Assembly: GCA_026004795.1 (NCBI GenBank)
Contig: BPJV01000001.1
Location: 969,501 to 1,033,500, forward strand
DNA: 64,000 bases
Direction: 5' to 3'
Origin: Pirellulaceae bacterium
GTDB lineage: Bacteria > Planctomycetota > Planctomycetia > Pirellulales > Pirellulaceae
Positions 17,873 through 25,952 of the stretch are shown here, in pieces (the first letter of the stretch is position 1; each line of letters opens with the position of its first letter). The position numbers and the translations under genes were made by a program. The notes under the pieces are model-generated. The model had not been told where the DNA came from. It did not search any database and saw nothing but the letters and a program-made list of their open reading frames with translations.

Positions 17873-18922
17873 ATGAAAACCAAATGTTCCGCCTGTTTCG
17901 GTGTTTGGTTGATTCTTTGTGTGGTCGATTTTGCACTGACGAATTCTGCAATGGGAACTGATGATGCGGCAAATGCGTCGGATTCGCTCGCAGATGAGGT
18001 TTTTACGGGATACGAAGATAACATTAGCCGTGTGAGGACAGGCCGAGGACGGATTGAAGTGCATGGCTATATGGGCTTTGGGCAGCCTTGTGACATCAAT
18101 GTGAACTTTGCTTTTGACCAGGACGCTGCTCGATACCGGTTTGTTGTGAAACCGCGATTTTCACCAAAGTCGGTGGCCGCGCCGAGTGCAGTAAAATATC
18201 TCAGGATTGGCGATCGGGAATATGTTTGGAATGTTTTCAACGGTGGGAATGCTGTAACTCAAATGAGTTACACCGGTGAGCCTCAAAGTCCTGAGGTATG
18301 GCACGCATTATCGCTTCCGATCATGTCCTTCCATGGTCACCCGGGGAAACTTGAACCCACTGAGGTGGTGGATCTATGGAGGCATTGGTACTCGGAAGGC
18401 AAAGGAATTGCGGTTGAAAAAGATGGCATTGTTGAGATCTCGTTCGTGCAGGGGGCTGCGCCCGATAAGGTCATTTTGGCTTTTGATCGGGAGAAAGGAT
18501 ATGGACTCGTCCGGTTCGCTGCCTATCATCCGCAAGCAGGTTTGGTTGCAGAATATTTAACTGAATGGATGCAGCACGAAGATGTTTATGTTCCTCGTAC
18601 CGTCTCGTATCGCAGCAGCGAATCTGACGACGTGGTTCATACGGCTTCGGTTTCATGGGAATCTGTTAACGAGCCGCTAGACGCAAGCTTGTTCGAGGTA
18701 GACAGCTTGGTGGAGGAAGGCGCGGTGCCGCTTTACTCGGAAGAACTTGGCGAACCTGTCTACATCCGCATGGTTGGACCTGATGCGATCGCAGAGGAGC
18801 CACCGCTTACTGCACAGGAGGGCGCTCAATCGTCGTGGCTATGGGGTGTGCTTGTGATTGCCTTCGTGGTAACGCTGCTTCTAGGATTCGGTTATTGGAT
18901 GCGAGCGCAGCGAATTGCTTGA
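17873..18922 (+). CDS. exported protein with C-terminal membrane anchor (LolA-like?)
   Basis: A 349-residue protein. A signal peptide (residues 1-27) is followed by a beta-rich domain of about 270 residues (RGRIEVHGYMGFGQPCDINVNF, RYRFVVKPRFSP). This looks loosely like the outer-membrane lipoprotein-sorting/LolA fold common in planctomycete secreted proteins. An acidic linker then leads to a single C-terminal membrane helix (WLWGVLVIAFVVTLLLGFGYWM) with a basic tail. The same overall plan is seen in the cargo of copy B (25953), although the sequences hardly match. It sits between the peptide gene and the membrane glycosyltransferase gene. The function is unknown. Confidence 0.65.
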   Translation: MKTKCSACFGVWLILCVVDFALTNSAMGTDDAANASDSLADEVFTGYEDNISRVRTGRGRIEVHGYMGFGQPCDINVNFAFDQDAARYRFVVKPRFSPKSVAAPSAVKYLRIGDREYVWNVFNGGNAVTQMSYTGEPQSPEVWHALSLPIMSFHGHPGKLEPTEVVDLWRHWYSEGKGIAVEKDGIVEISFVQGAAPDKVILAFDREKGYGLVRFAAYHPQAGLVAEYLTEWMQHEDVYVPRTVSYRSSESDDVVHTASVSWESVNEPLDASLFEVDSLVEEGAVPLYSEELGEPVYIRMVGPDAIAEEPPLTAQEGAQSSWLWGVLVIAFVVTLLLGFGYWMRAQRIA

Positions 18923-18972
18923 TGAGAAGCGGATATTGATCACCGATATGGTATTCCATTTCGGAGCAGGTA

Positions 18973-19497
18973 ATGTTTGGGTGGACGGCACCTCGACCCT
19001 TTATTGTCATTGGACTCTTCGTCTGTTGTATCGCCATCCAAGCCTTCTTGGTGCTCCCTGCGGCACTGCGGGCTTTCCCGGCTATGGATGAAGTGGGCCA
19101 TTTGGCTGCTGCCGCCGCGCATTGGCGTTTGGGAACTTTTGACGCGTACCGAGTCAACCCGCCATTGATAAGACTAGTTTGTGGCTGGCCTTATATCTTA
19201 GACGATCAGCCGCTGGTATGGTCAGGCTATTCCGACCGGGGTGCCCATCGACCTGAGTTCATGATCGGGATTCATTGGTTAGGAGAGGGGGGGGCTTCCA
19301 TGGTGCAAGAATTTTGCGCTCCCGCGAGCAACCGCATTCATGATAAGCGTTCTCGGTGCGTGTTTCTTTTGTCGCATGGCCGCACATGGTGGGTTGGCCA
19401 TAGCTATGGTGTGGTGGTGCTTTTGTCCGAATATTTTAGGGTATTCTGCCACCCTCCTGCCCGATATCGGTGCCGTTACTATGGGCCTGTTGGCTAG
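18973..19497 (+). CDS. GT-C membrane glycosyltransferase (GT39-like), N-terminal part, frameshifted, copy A
   Basis: The first part of a GT39/PMT-like integral membrane glycosyltransferase. A membrane helix (IVIGLFVCCIAIQAFLVLPAAL) is followed by the MDE motif (D39-E40), the acidic pair expected at the first external loop of GT-C enzymes. Alignment with the copy B protein (28979) holds to ASMVQEF, after which this frame becomes unrelated. The match continues in the other frame with ALPRATAF. Reading TTT instead of TTTT at 19312-19315 restores a continuous alignment, so one extra T splits the gene. The second part is listed at 19340. Confidence 0.75.
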   Translation: MFGWTAPRPFIVIGLFVCCIAIQAFLVLPAALRAFPAMDEVGHLAAAAAHWRLGTFDAYRVNPPLIRLVCGWPYILDDQPLVWSGYSDRGAHRPEFMIGIHWLGEGGASMVQEFCAPASNRIHDKRSRCVFLLSHGRTWWVGHSYGVVVLLSEYFRVFCHPPARYRCRYYGPVG

Positions 19498-21256
19498 TTT
19501 TGCCGTCTGGCGATATTCGATGATGCCCACGATGCTGAAAGCCATCGTCGCCGGAGCAATTTTGGGATTGGCAATGCTCAGTAAATTGACCTGGTTGGTT
19601 GCCGCCATAGTATTGCCAGTCGTTGGACTTATTTGCTGTTTTGCTAGAGCGCATGCCGGTGGAAGCTATGACTTGAAGTTGCACATGAGAGATTTGGCGG
19701 TTTACTGGCTAACGGCCGCTCTGGCCTTGAATGCGGGATATTTGTTCGAAGATACAGCTAGGCCACTTGGAAGTTTCGAATTCTGCAGCAAGATGCTCGG
19801 GGGTGCAGATGCGACAAGGAGGAGTCCCGATAATCGTTTCGACACGAGCTTTGCTGCTTCAGTGCCGGTGCCGGTTCCGAGGAACTATCTGCTGGGAATC
19901 GATTACTTGCGTATGGAAGTCGAACAGAGGAAGTGGTCGTTTCTCAATGGCGATTGGAAGAAGGGTTCGTGGCCGCATTATTACGTGATGACGACGCTGT
20001 ATAAGACGCCTGAGCCGACGTTGATCGCGGCGGGGCTGGGGTTCGTCGTGTTCCTCATCGGGTGCTGGCGGAGGATGGTGTCACCGGAGTTGTTCTCGAT
20101 GGTCATCCTACTGGCTGTGCCCGCCGCCGCGTGCTTTGCGGCGGTCAGCCTCCAAGGGGGCTTCAATCATCACCACCGGTACGTGCTGATGATCTATCCG
20201 CCCATGTTCTTGTTCGCCGCGTTGGTGGCCCACCCGTTGACACGCGAGGTGTGGAGGAGGCGGGAGGCTGGAGGTCGCAGGCTGGAGGAGGGAGAGGAAT
20301 GGAGTGCGCCGGCAGGGGCGAGCGTAGCATTGGGCGGTGGGGAACAGGAGGAAACAGAGAGTACGGAGGGGGGGATGGGTGAAACACAGAGGGCACGGAG
20401 GGCACAGAGAGGAACAGCTGGCGACAATTGCGACGTGGCCAGCGGCCGGAGTCGGGAGGCTGGAGAGGAAAGCAGGCAGTTGGGCAGGCCGAGTGTAGCA
20501 GGGGACGGTGGGGAACAGGAGGAAACAGAGAGAACGGAGGAGGAAGGGGTTGAAACACAGAGGGCACGGAGGGCACAGAGAAGACAGAGGGGAGGGACCG
20601 AGAAATTGAGCAAGGGCTGGCTGGCTGGCGTCGGTGGGTGGGTGCGTGGCTTGCACTGGAATGAGTGGCTGGCCATCGTGTTGGTGACGTTGTCGGCCGC
20701 GTCGAGCTTGCGGGTGCATCCGCACTACACCAGCTATTTCAATACGCTCTCCGGTGGCCCGGAAAACGGATGGCGGTTGCTGAACCATTCGAACATCGAT
20801 TGGGGCCAGGACATGCTGGAGGTGGACGAATGGATCAAGGAACATCCGGAGTGCCGGCCGCTAAGGTTCGAACTCGATTACTGGGATTTCGGTGGCGAGC
20901 TGTTTGGGTTGGAGCCAGGCCGTCCGCCGCATTTGCCCACTGGTGCCTCGGTGGATCTAGCGCGGCGGATGGTGGATCGGACCGAGTGGTGGATCATCAG
21001 CGTGAAGACGTTGTACAACAAGCCGGGACAGAGTGGACTGGAGTACCTGCAGCAGCTCGAGCCGGTCGATCGCATCGCCTATGCCTACCACGTCTACCGC
21101 ATCGATCCGCTGCCCGGGGCGAGCGGTGGCGGTGATTCCGCCGCGAGGGAGGGAAACGCCAAGACGCCAGGACGCGAAGGCGCAAAGGATCGTGATTCGG
21201 GTGCGGATGATGTATCGGGAAGGGCGAGCGTCGGTAGGGGAGATGTCGAGCAGTGA
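19340..21256 (+). CDS. GT-C membrane glycosyltransferase (GT39-like), C-terminal part, copy A
   Basis: The continuation of the 18973 gene after a one-base frameshift; 638 residues from the first ATG in this frame. About eight membrane helices are visible, then an external segment with KGSWPHYYVMTTLYKTPEP. Next is a low-complexity, Glu/Arg-rich stretch of about 115 residues encoded by CACAGAGGGCACGGAGG-type repeats (20283-20615), a helix (EWLAIVLVTLSAASSL) and a C-terminal domain HSNIDWGQDMLEVDEWI...WWIISVKTLYNK. From about 20155 the DNA is nearly identical to copy B, whereas before that the two copies share only protein-level similarity. It would transfer a sugar from a polyprenyl phosphate to an external acceptor. 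The last about 40 residues look like run-on. Confidence 0.75.
   Translation: MISVLGACFFCRMAAHGGLAIAMVWWCFCPNILGYSATLLPDIGAVTMGLLASFAVWRYSMMPTMLKAIVAGAILGLAMLSKLTWLVAAIVLPVVGLICCFARAHAGGSYDLKLHMRDLAVYWLTAALALNAGYLFEDTARPLGSFEFCSKMLGGADATRRSPDNRFDTSFAASVPVPVPRNYLLGIDYLRMEVEQRKWSFLNGDWKKGSWPHYYVMTTLYKTPEPTLIAAGLGFVVFLIGCWRRMVSPELFSMVILLAVPAAACFAAVSLQGGFNHHHRYVLMIYPPMFLFAALVAHPLTREVWRRREAGGRRLEEGEEWSAPAGASVALGGGEQEETESTEGGMGETQRARRAQRGTAGDNCDVASGRSREAGEESRQLGRPSVAGDGGEQEETERTEEEGVETQRARRAQRRQRGGTEKLSKGWLAGVGGWVRGLHWNEWLAIVLVTLSAASSLRVHPHYTSYFNTLSGGPENGWRLLNHSNIDWGQDMLEVDEWIKEHPECRPLRFELDYWDFGGELFGLEPGRPPHLPTGASVDLARRMVDRTEWWIISVKTLYNKPGQSGLEYLQQLEPVDRIAYAYHVYRIDPLPGASGGGDSAAREGNAKTPGREGAKDRDSGADDVSGRASVGRGDVEQ
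20283..20615 (+). repeat. CACAGAGGGCACGGAGGGCACAGAG-type repeats inside the GT-C reading frame
   Basis: Two blocks (about 20328-20412 and 20505-20590) share GGGGAACAGGAGGAAACAGAGAG and AACACAGAGGGCACGGAGGG. They are carried in frame within a loop of the glycosyltransferase. Copy B has one shorter, diverged block (30338-30425). Such CACAGAGG repeats are normally intergenic. Confidence 0.7.
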
Positions 21257-21815
21257 TCGTCGTTAGTGGCGCATAGAGGTGTAAAGCGCAAAGACATCGG
21301 AGAGGCCAGCGGCCGGACTTGGATGGCTTCGTGCATTGATGGCCCAAGTGTCGCCTCTTGCTCCGCCTAAGCAGCGCCTGTGGGAAGTACTTGTGGTTAC
21401 GGTTCTGTGCAGCGGCGTTGTCGAAAGGAACGCAGTTTCATTGGGCACGGACATTCGCGGAGCGAAAGGAGACGATGGGGGAGCGAAACGTGACGTTGCC
21501 CCTAAAGACTCGCAGGCTGTAGGCAGCGCGAGAGAGGTTGGGGCATGCCGGATCCGTGCGGGTTAGCGGCGGTGGAAGCAGGAAAGGGGGCAAATCGCCG
21601 GAATCTCGGACCGGCCCAATGCGTCAGGGTGACCAGGAAGCACGGTAGTTATCCCGAAAAAACGGGTTCTTAACGCTCCGCTGGCCTCACATTGCCTGGG
21701 AAAACTGCGGCTAGGCGACTCCGGGGCCCTCGAGCGCCGTCCGTGATACGTGCGGATGCAGCGATCTGTCCGCGATTACCGTCTCACGTTTTTTTGAGAA
21801 AATCTCAGAAAAGGC
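21257..21815. other. intergenic region between the two cassettes
   Basis: About 560 bases with only shadow frames. Homology with copy A resumes at about 21806 (GGCTTGACTTGA...), so this stretch is unique spacer between the right end of cassette A and the left end of cassette B. A hairpin-like GAGAAAATCTC occurs at about 21796-21806. Confidence 0.4.
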
Positions 21816-21844
21816 TTGACTTGACGGCGCCGATCTGCACAATA
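21816..21844 (+). promoter_or_regulatory. sigma70-like promoter of cassette copy B
   Basis: TTGACT (21816-21821), 17-base spacer, ACAATA (21839-21844), matching the copy A promoter base for base in both boxes, with one difference in the spacer. Confidence 0.6.
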
Positions 21845-21936
21845 ACGGGTGAAGTCGCTCGACTGCTCTTGTCCTCGTCTCGCCCGACCAGTCAGCGACA
21901 TGGTGATAGCATAGGAGGGCCGCCCCATGCGCCCTC

Positions 21937-21971
21937 TACTCACTACTCACTACTCACTACTCACTACTCAC
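21937..21971 (+). repeat. heptanucleotide tract TACTCAC x5 (copy B)
   Basis: Five TACTCAC units between ATG 21927 (with GGAGGG 8 bases upstream) and the lipoprotein frame. The leader has one more base than in copy A (CCCTC for CCCC), so the distance to GTG 21977 is 50 bases and the ATG is out of frame in the other direction. Three or six units would restore the frame. Confidence 0.8.
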
Positions 21972-21976
21972 TCGCC

Positions 21977-22501
21977 GTGAGTCTTCTCTTGCTGGCGGGT
22001 TGCGGTGAGATGAATGCGGTGGGGTTTTCTTCGGCCAGCGACCAAGGGCCGTTCACCCAGCGCGTTGCTACGGACCATGATTCTTCCATTGGCTCTCGCG
22101 CGGCGGAGCCAGTCTTCGATGTCGGGATCGTGCTGGCCGATCGGCCGGGTTACCTGTGTGTGCCTTTCGAACGAGTCGGTTTGCCAGTGGCAGCGCAGGT
22201 CGAGCATCTGCGCGCTTCGTGCGAGTGCATCGATCCCCGCGTCGTCAAGATAATTGACGATCGCGGCGACGTCGTCCCAGCGTTGTTGCTGGAGTTCGTT
22301 CCCGAGCCGGCCTCCGGCGTGACGGCTTCCACGGATGGCTCCGCCGCCACCTCGGTTGGCTCAGCGCCGCCGTCAGCCCTCCAGTTGCCCCGCGGTCAGA
22401 ACTTGGGGGTGATCGTTGACGTGGCTTTATCCGACGGTGCGATGCATCGGTTTCGCGTCGACCTGCTGCACACTCACTTGCACGAGGAGGGCCAGCGATG
22501 A
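21977..22501 (+). CDS. CxC lipoprotein (DUF1573-like), copy B
   Basis: A 174-residue frame with the same lipobox (LLLLAGC) and DUF1573-like core as copy A: VFDVGIVLADRPGYLCVPFERVGL, then ASCECIDPRVV. It is shorter than copy A because the Ala/Gly-rich linker after FVPEPAS is different, while the ends match closely. As in copy A the good ATG (21927) is out of frame across the heptamer tract. A longer in-frame reading upstream to 21692 runs through promoter and non-coding sequence and is not credible. It probably encodes a periplasm-facing lipoprotein with a redox-like CxC; no activity is established. Confidence 0.65.
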   Translation: MSLLLLAGCGEMNAVGFSSASDQGPFTQRVATDHDSSIGSRAAEPVFDVGIVLADRPGYLCVPFERVGLPVAAQVEHLRASCECIDPRVVKIIDDRGDVVPALLLEFVPEPASGVTASTDGSAATSVGSAPPSALQLPRGQNLGVIVDVALSDGAMHRFRVDLLHTHLHEEGQR

Positions 22502-22734
22502 GAGTCTGGGTTCCTCAGTCAAGGATTGTCCTCCGTCGTTCCCTGTCCATCGTAGCCCGGCAGTCCCTGCCGGGACCGCACAATGTAGTCCGGCAGTCCC
22601 TCCCGGGCCTCGCTTGCAGAATTCAACTGCTCGTACCGTGTGTTTCGGCTGCGGTCGAATGCCCACGTCGCATGGTTGGCCCTCCCCGCTCGCGCCCTCC
22701 CCGCTCGGGCCCTCCCCGCTCGCATTACTCGCGA

Positions 22735-22830
22735 CCCTCCCGCAAGCGGGAGGGTGGGTTGCACCCCCGCGAGCGCGGAGGGGCCGACCACGCCCCGTGC
22801 CCGCGACCCTCCCGCAAGCGGGAGGGTGGG
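22735..22830. repeat. duplicated GC hairpin, copy B
   Basis: The CCCTCCCGC-AA-GCGGGAGGG hairpin occurs twice (about 22736-22755 and 22808-22827), separated by a 50-base unit (GTTGCACCCCCGCGAGCGCGG...). Copy A has a single hairpin, so a unit of about 72 bases was gained or lost. Confidence 0.65.
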
Positions 22831-22875
22831 GTGTGGATACACGGGGCAGGTAGGGCGGCTGTTGCATCGTGCGGT

Positions 22876-23913
22876 ATGGTTCTGGAGTGCAGGCGGGAGG
22901 TTACGAAGTTGCGGCGTGGTATGACGCTGGTGGAACTGCTGGTGGTGATCGCCATCATCGGGGTGCTCATTGGGCTGTTGTTGCCGGCGGTGCATGCGGT
23001 GCGGGAAGCGGCCAGGCGGATGCAGTGCCAGTCGAACTTGAAGCAACTGGCCCTGGCGGCGCACAACTTCGAATCGGCTCACCAGCGTTTTCCCTCGGGC
23101 GGCTGGGGCTACCAATGGCAGGGCTTTGCGGACATCAGCTCGCCGGCCGGCCAGCCCGGTGCGTGGCCCTACTCGCTGTTGCCGTTCGTCGAGCAATCGG
23201 CGCTGTACCACTTGGGTTCGTATCACTCGGATCCCGATCAGCGCAACGCCGACTTGCACCAGCGCGTCGGCTCGCCGGTGCCGATCTACAACTGTCCCAG
23301 CCGTCGTGGCGGCGAGCCGCTGGAGTTCAAACCGCAGTGCCAGAGCTGTCCGCGTCCGATCGGGGTGACCGAGCCGCTGCCGTCGACCGTGCGGGGCGAC
23401 TACGCGGTCAACGCTGGCGACGGGGCGCCCGATCCGCAGCAACTGATCAGTTGGCCGCTGAACTTTCCTGGTCCGGACGATGTCCAGGAAGCGAATCGGT
23501 TGGCTCGCACGCGTCAGTGGCCCAAACCGCCGGCCGATTGGTCGGGGATCAGTTGGCTGGCCCGCAGCGTGCGGATGGCTCAGGTAACCGACGGCACGAG
23601 TCACACGTTTTTGTTTGGCGAAAAGTACGTGATGCGGGACGCGTATCACACGGGATTTGACTGGGGCGACAACGAGCCGCTGTATGGCGGGTTCAACAAC
23701 GACAATCACCGCAGCACGCATCCGCATTGGCCTTTGAAGCGGGATACGGTGGGTGAGATATCGATCGGCAGTTTCGGGTCGGCTCATTCGACCGGCGTCA
23801 ACTTTGCCATGGTCGACGGCAGCGTGCACCATGTTCCGTACGAGATCGATCCACAGGTCTATCGCTGGCTCGGCAACCGCCACGACAGCCAGAGCGTCGA
23901 GCTACCAGAGTGA
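22876..23913 (+). CDS. DUF1559 pseudopilin-like protein, copy B
   Basis: A 345-residue protein differing from copy A (9682) by very few residues, for example DPQVY for DQQVY near the C-terminus and HDSQS for HDGQS. It has the same pilin-like leader (KLRRG/MTLVELLVVIAIIG), CQSNLKQLALAAHNF and C-terminal VDGSVHHV. ATG 22876 is preferred over an upstream reading through the GC hairpins. It is followed at once by its own 20-bp tandem array. The near identity over a kilobase contrasts with the unrelated cargo downstream. Confidence 0.9.
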   Translation: MVLECRREVTKLRRGMTLVELLVVIAIIGVLIGLLLPAVHAVREAARRMQCQSNLKQLALAAHNFESAHQRFPSGGWGYQWQGFADISSPAGQPGAWPYSLLPFVEQSALYHLGSYHSDPDQRNADLHQRVGSPVPIYNCPSRRGGEPLEFKPQCQSCPRPIGVTEPLPSTVRGDYAVNAGDGAPDPQQLISWPLNFPGPDDVQEANRLARTRQWPKPPADWSGISWLARSVRMAQVTDGTSHTFLFGEKYVMRDAYHTGFDWGDNEPLYGGFNNDNHRSTHPHWPLKRDTVGEISIGSFGSAHSTGVNFAMVDGSVHHVPYEIDPQVYRWLGNRHDSQSVELPE

Positions 23914-24000
23914 ACATCGAGCTACCAGAGTGAATATCAAGCTACGAGAGTGAACATCGAGGTACGAGAGTGAACATCGACGTGCAGAGTGAACATCGAG
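23897..24000 (+). repeat. 20-bp tandem array, about 5 units, copy B
   Basis: The same GCTACCAGAGTGAA[C/T]ATC[G/A]A unit as copy A with fewer copies, degenerating to about 24080. It overlaps the last codons of the DUF1559 gene. Confidence 0.8.
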
Positions 24001-24146
24001 GTGCAGCGTAGAGCGTGGAGCTACCAGATGAGCCTGGAGCTACGAGATGAGATGGCGGTGCAGAGCTACTGAAGATTGGTGAATAAGCGTCGAGGTATTT
24101 CAATGGGCATATCAAGAAACCCCACCCTCCCCCTGGGAGGGTCGCG

Positions 24147-24154
24147 AGTAATGC
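24147..24154. other. empty IS66 target site
   Basis: AGTAATGC within GGGTCGCGAGTAATGCGAGCGGGGAGGGC. This is exactly the sequence that is split and duplicated by IS66 in copy A (11068 and 14050). It shows the ancestral, uninterrupted arrangement. Confidence 0.9.
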
Positions 24155-24431
24155 GAGCGGGGAGGGCTCGAGCGGGGAGGGCCGTTCCGGCAGGGACTGC
24201 CGGGCCACTATAGTACCACGCCAGTCCCTGGCGTGATCCAAATAGTTGCACGCCAGTCCTGGCGTGACCCCAAACACGATTTCACAAACCAATCATTTCA
24301 ACATTGGAATGAAGAAGAATCAAGCAGCAACCCAAACACCAAACCAGCGCCCACTAACACACTTTGAACGGAATGGACCACCGACACGACCGATTTCAAC
24401 CAACATGGCCCGAGTCACCATGGCAACGCAC

Positions 24432-25454
24432 ATGAGCACGTCCACCAAACAAACGCAACGCCGCACCGCACCGCGCCGCGTCCGATTCGACGGCCGGCCG
24501 CTCGCCCGTCGAGCCGGTGCGCATCGATCCGCCGCACGGTGCGGCCAACGTCGACGCACGCGCCACCAACGAACCGGCCTCCGGGGACGGTACCCCGACC
24601 AGTGTGCTGCTGACCGTCCTGATGCCCTGCTTGAACGAATCGCGCACGTTGGCCGCTTGCATCGCCGAAGCCCACCAGGCGTGTCGCGCTGCCGGACTGC
24701 GCGATGCCTTGCGCCAACGCTCAGAGTTGGGGGCTGACGCGAAAAAGCCGATGCGAACGCGAGGCTCGAATCATCCTCGGCGGACGTCGAGCCGCCCAGC
24801 GAGTTGCCTGCGTACGAAATCCTGATCGCCGACAACGGCAGCACGGACGACTCGGTTGCGGTGGCCGAGGCGGCTGGAGCGCGGGTGGTGCAGGTGGAAG
24901 AGAAGGGCTACGGCGCCGCATTGCGAGGCGGCATCGCGGCGGCGCGTGGCAAGTACGTCGTGATGGCTGACAGCGACTGCAGTTACAACTTTGGCGACAT
25001 CCCTCGCTTCCTGGCCAAATTGGAGGAGGGATTCGATTTGGTGGTCGGCAATCGGTTTGCCGGCGGGATCGAGCCGGGTGCGATGCCCTGGCATCACCGC
25101 TGGATCGGCAACCCGGTGCTATCCGGCCTGGGGCGGCTGCTGTACCGCACGCCCATTCGCGACTGGCACTGTGGGCTGCGCGCCTTCGATCGGCAGAAGG
25201 TATTGGGGTTGGGCTTACAATGCTCCGGCATGGAGTTCGCCAGCGAGATGATCCTGCGCGCCTCGCAGGCACGTCTAGCCATGGCCGAACTCCCCACCCC
25301 CCTCCGCCCCGACGGCAGAGACCGACGACCCCACCTCACGGTCCGTTCGCGATGGGTTGAGGCATTTGAGACTGTTGGTGACTCACGTTCGCTGAGAGCG
25401 ACCGAATGTCCGTCAGAGCTCAAGCTGTGGCCAGTGAATCCAGCGGATTCTTAG
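24432..25454 (+). pseudogene. GT2 polyprenyl-phosphate glycosyltransferase, multiply frameshifted, copy B
   Basis: The counterpart of the GT2 domain at 14449, starting with the same ATG context. Two bases are missing near 24448-24453, which moves the frame. TSVLLTVLMPCLNESRTL lies in a second frame (24517-24825). Indels near 24705-24730 move ILIADNGSTDDS onward into a third frame (longest open piece 24804-25454). An extra base near 25338 derails the end, where removal would restore HLRSVRDGLRHLRLL and a stop at 25393. DSD and the other GT2 motifs remain readable. As in copy A the C-terminal membrane part is absent. This copy cannot make a full GT2 protein. Confidence 0.8.
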
Positions 25455-25523
25455 AAGGCGTATTCAGATCAAGTGTATTGGTGTTGCTGTTAACTGCTTG
25501 TTTTCGATGGAGGTTGATTGACC

Positions 25524-25925
25524 ATGTTCGTTCGTACAATCGCTGTGTTAGGTGTTATTCTTGGGGGAATAGCATGGTGGGAAACGCTGCCACAGACAAC
25601 CGCGCAAGTTGACACGAGTTTTGAGGCTGGTTGGTTCTCCGTTTGTGTCGCGCCGGGCGCAAATACTTGCCCGGCACCGTGCTTTAGTTCCTGCGTGGCG
25701 GGTGGACGGGGTGGCGTTTTTTGCACTCAGATTGGTGCTCCCGGTACTGGGCCCGGAACATATGGGAACTGCGTATTTTCGATCTTGCCATGGAATTCCT
25801 GCGCAACGGTCCCAGTATGTTTGCCGGGCGTTGCGACGCCTCCCGCGTGTCCGGCAATGCTTGCTAACGGTTCGTGTCCCCAAGTAGCATGTGGAGCACC
25901 GGTGTTTATGTTCGAATGCCCGTAG
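25524..25925 (+). CDS. secreted 12-cysteine peptide, copy B
   Basis: A 133-residue exported protein with GGAGG upstream of its ATG. A signal peptide (residues 1 to about 28, ending near TTAQ) precedes a mature part with 12 cysteines in a Gly/Pro/Ala-rich background (NTCPAPCFSSCVAGG, SCPQVACG). It ends in ECP. It does not align with the copy A peptide apart from the number of cysteines, the position in the cassette and the Cys-Pro end. A GG pair (VAGGRGG) follows the fourth cysteine, so leader cleavage as in copy A is not obvious. It is probably disulfide-bonded outside the cell; the function is unknown. Confidence 0.65.
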   Translation: MFVRTIAVLGVILGGIAWWETLPQTTAQVDTSFEAGWFSVCVAPGANTCPAPCFSSCVAGGRGGVFCTQIGAPGTGPGTYGNCVFSILPWNSCATVPVCLPGVATPPACPAMLANGSCPQVACGAPVFMFECP

Positions 25926-25952
25926 TATCTGCAACCGACTGGATTACTCGTT

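Noticed and set aside
19312-19315. Programmed ribosomal frameshift in the GT-C gene
   Set aside because: A T4 run without a slippery heptamer or downstream pseudoknot, and the copy B gene reads through this place in one frame.
21692-21976. N-terminal extension of the copy B lipoprotein upstream of GTG 21977
   Set aside because: Runs through the promoter and ribosome binding site shared with copy A, where the frame is not open.
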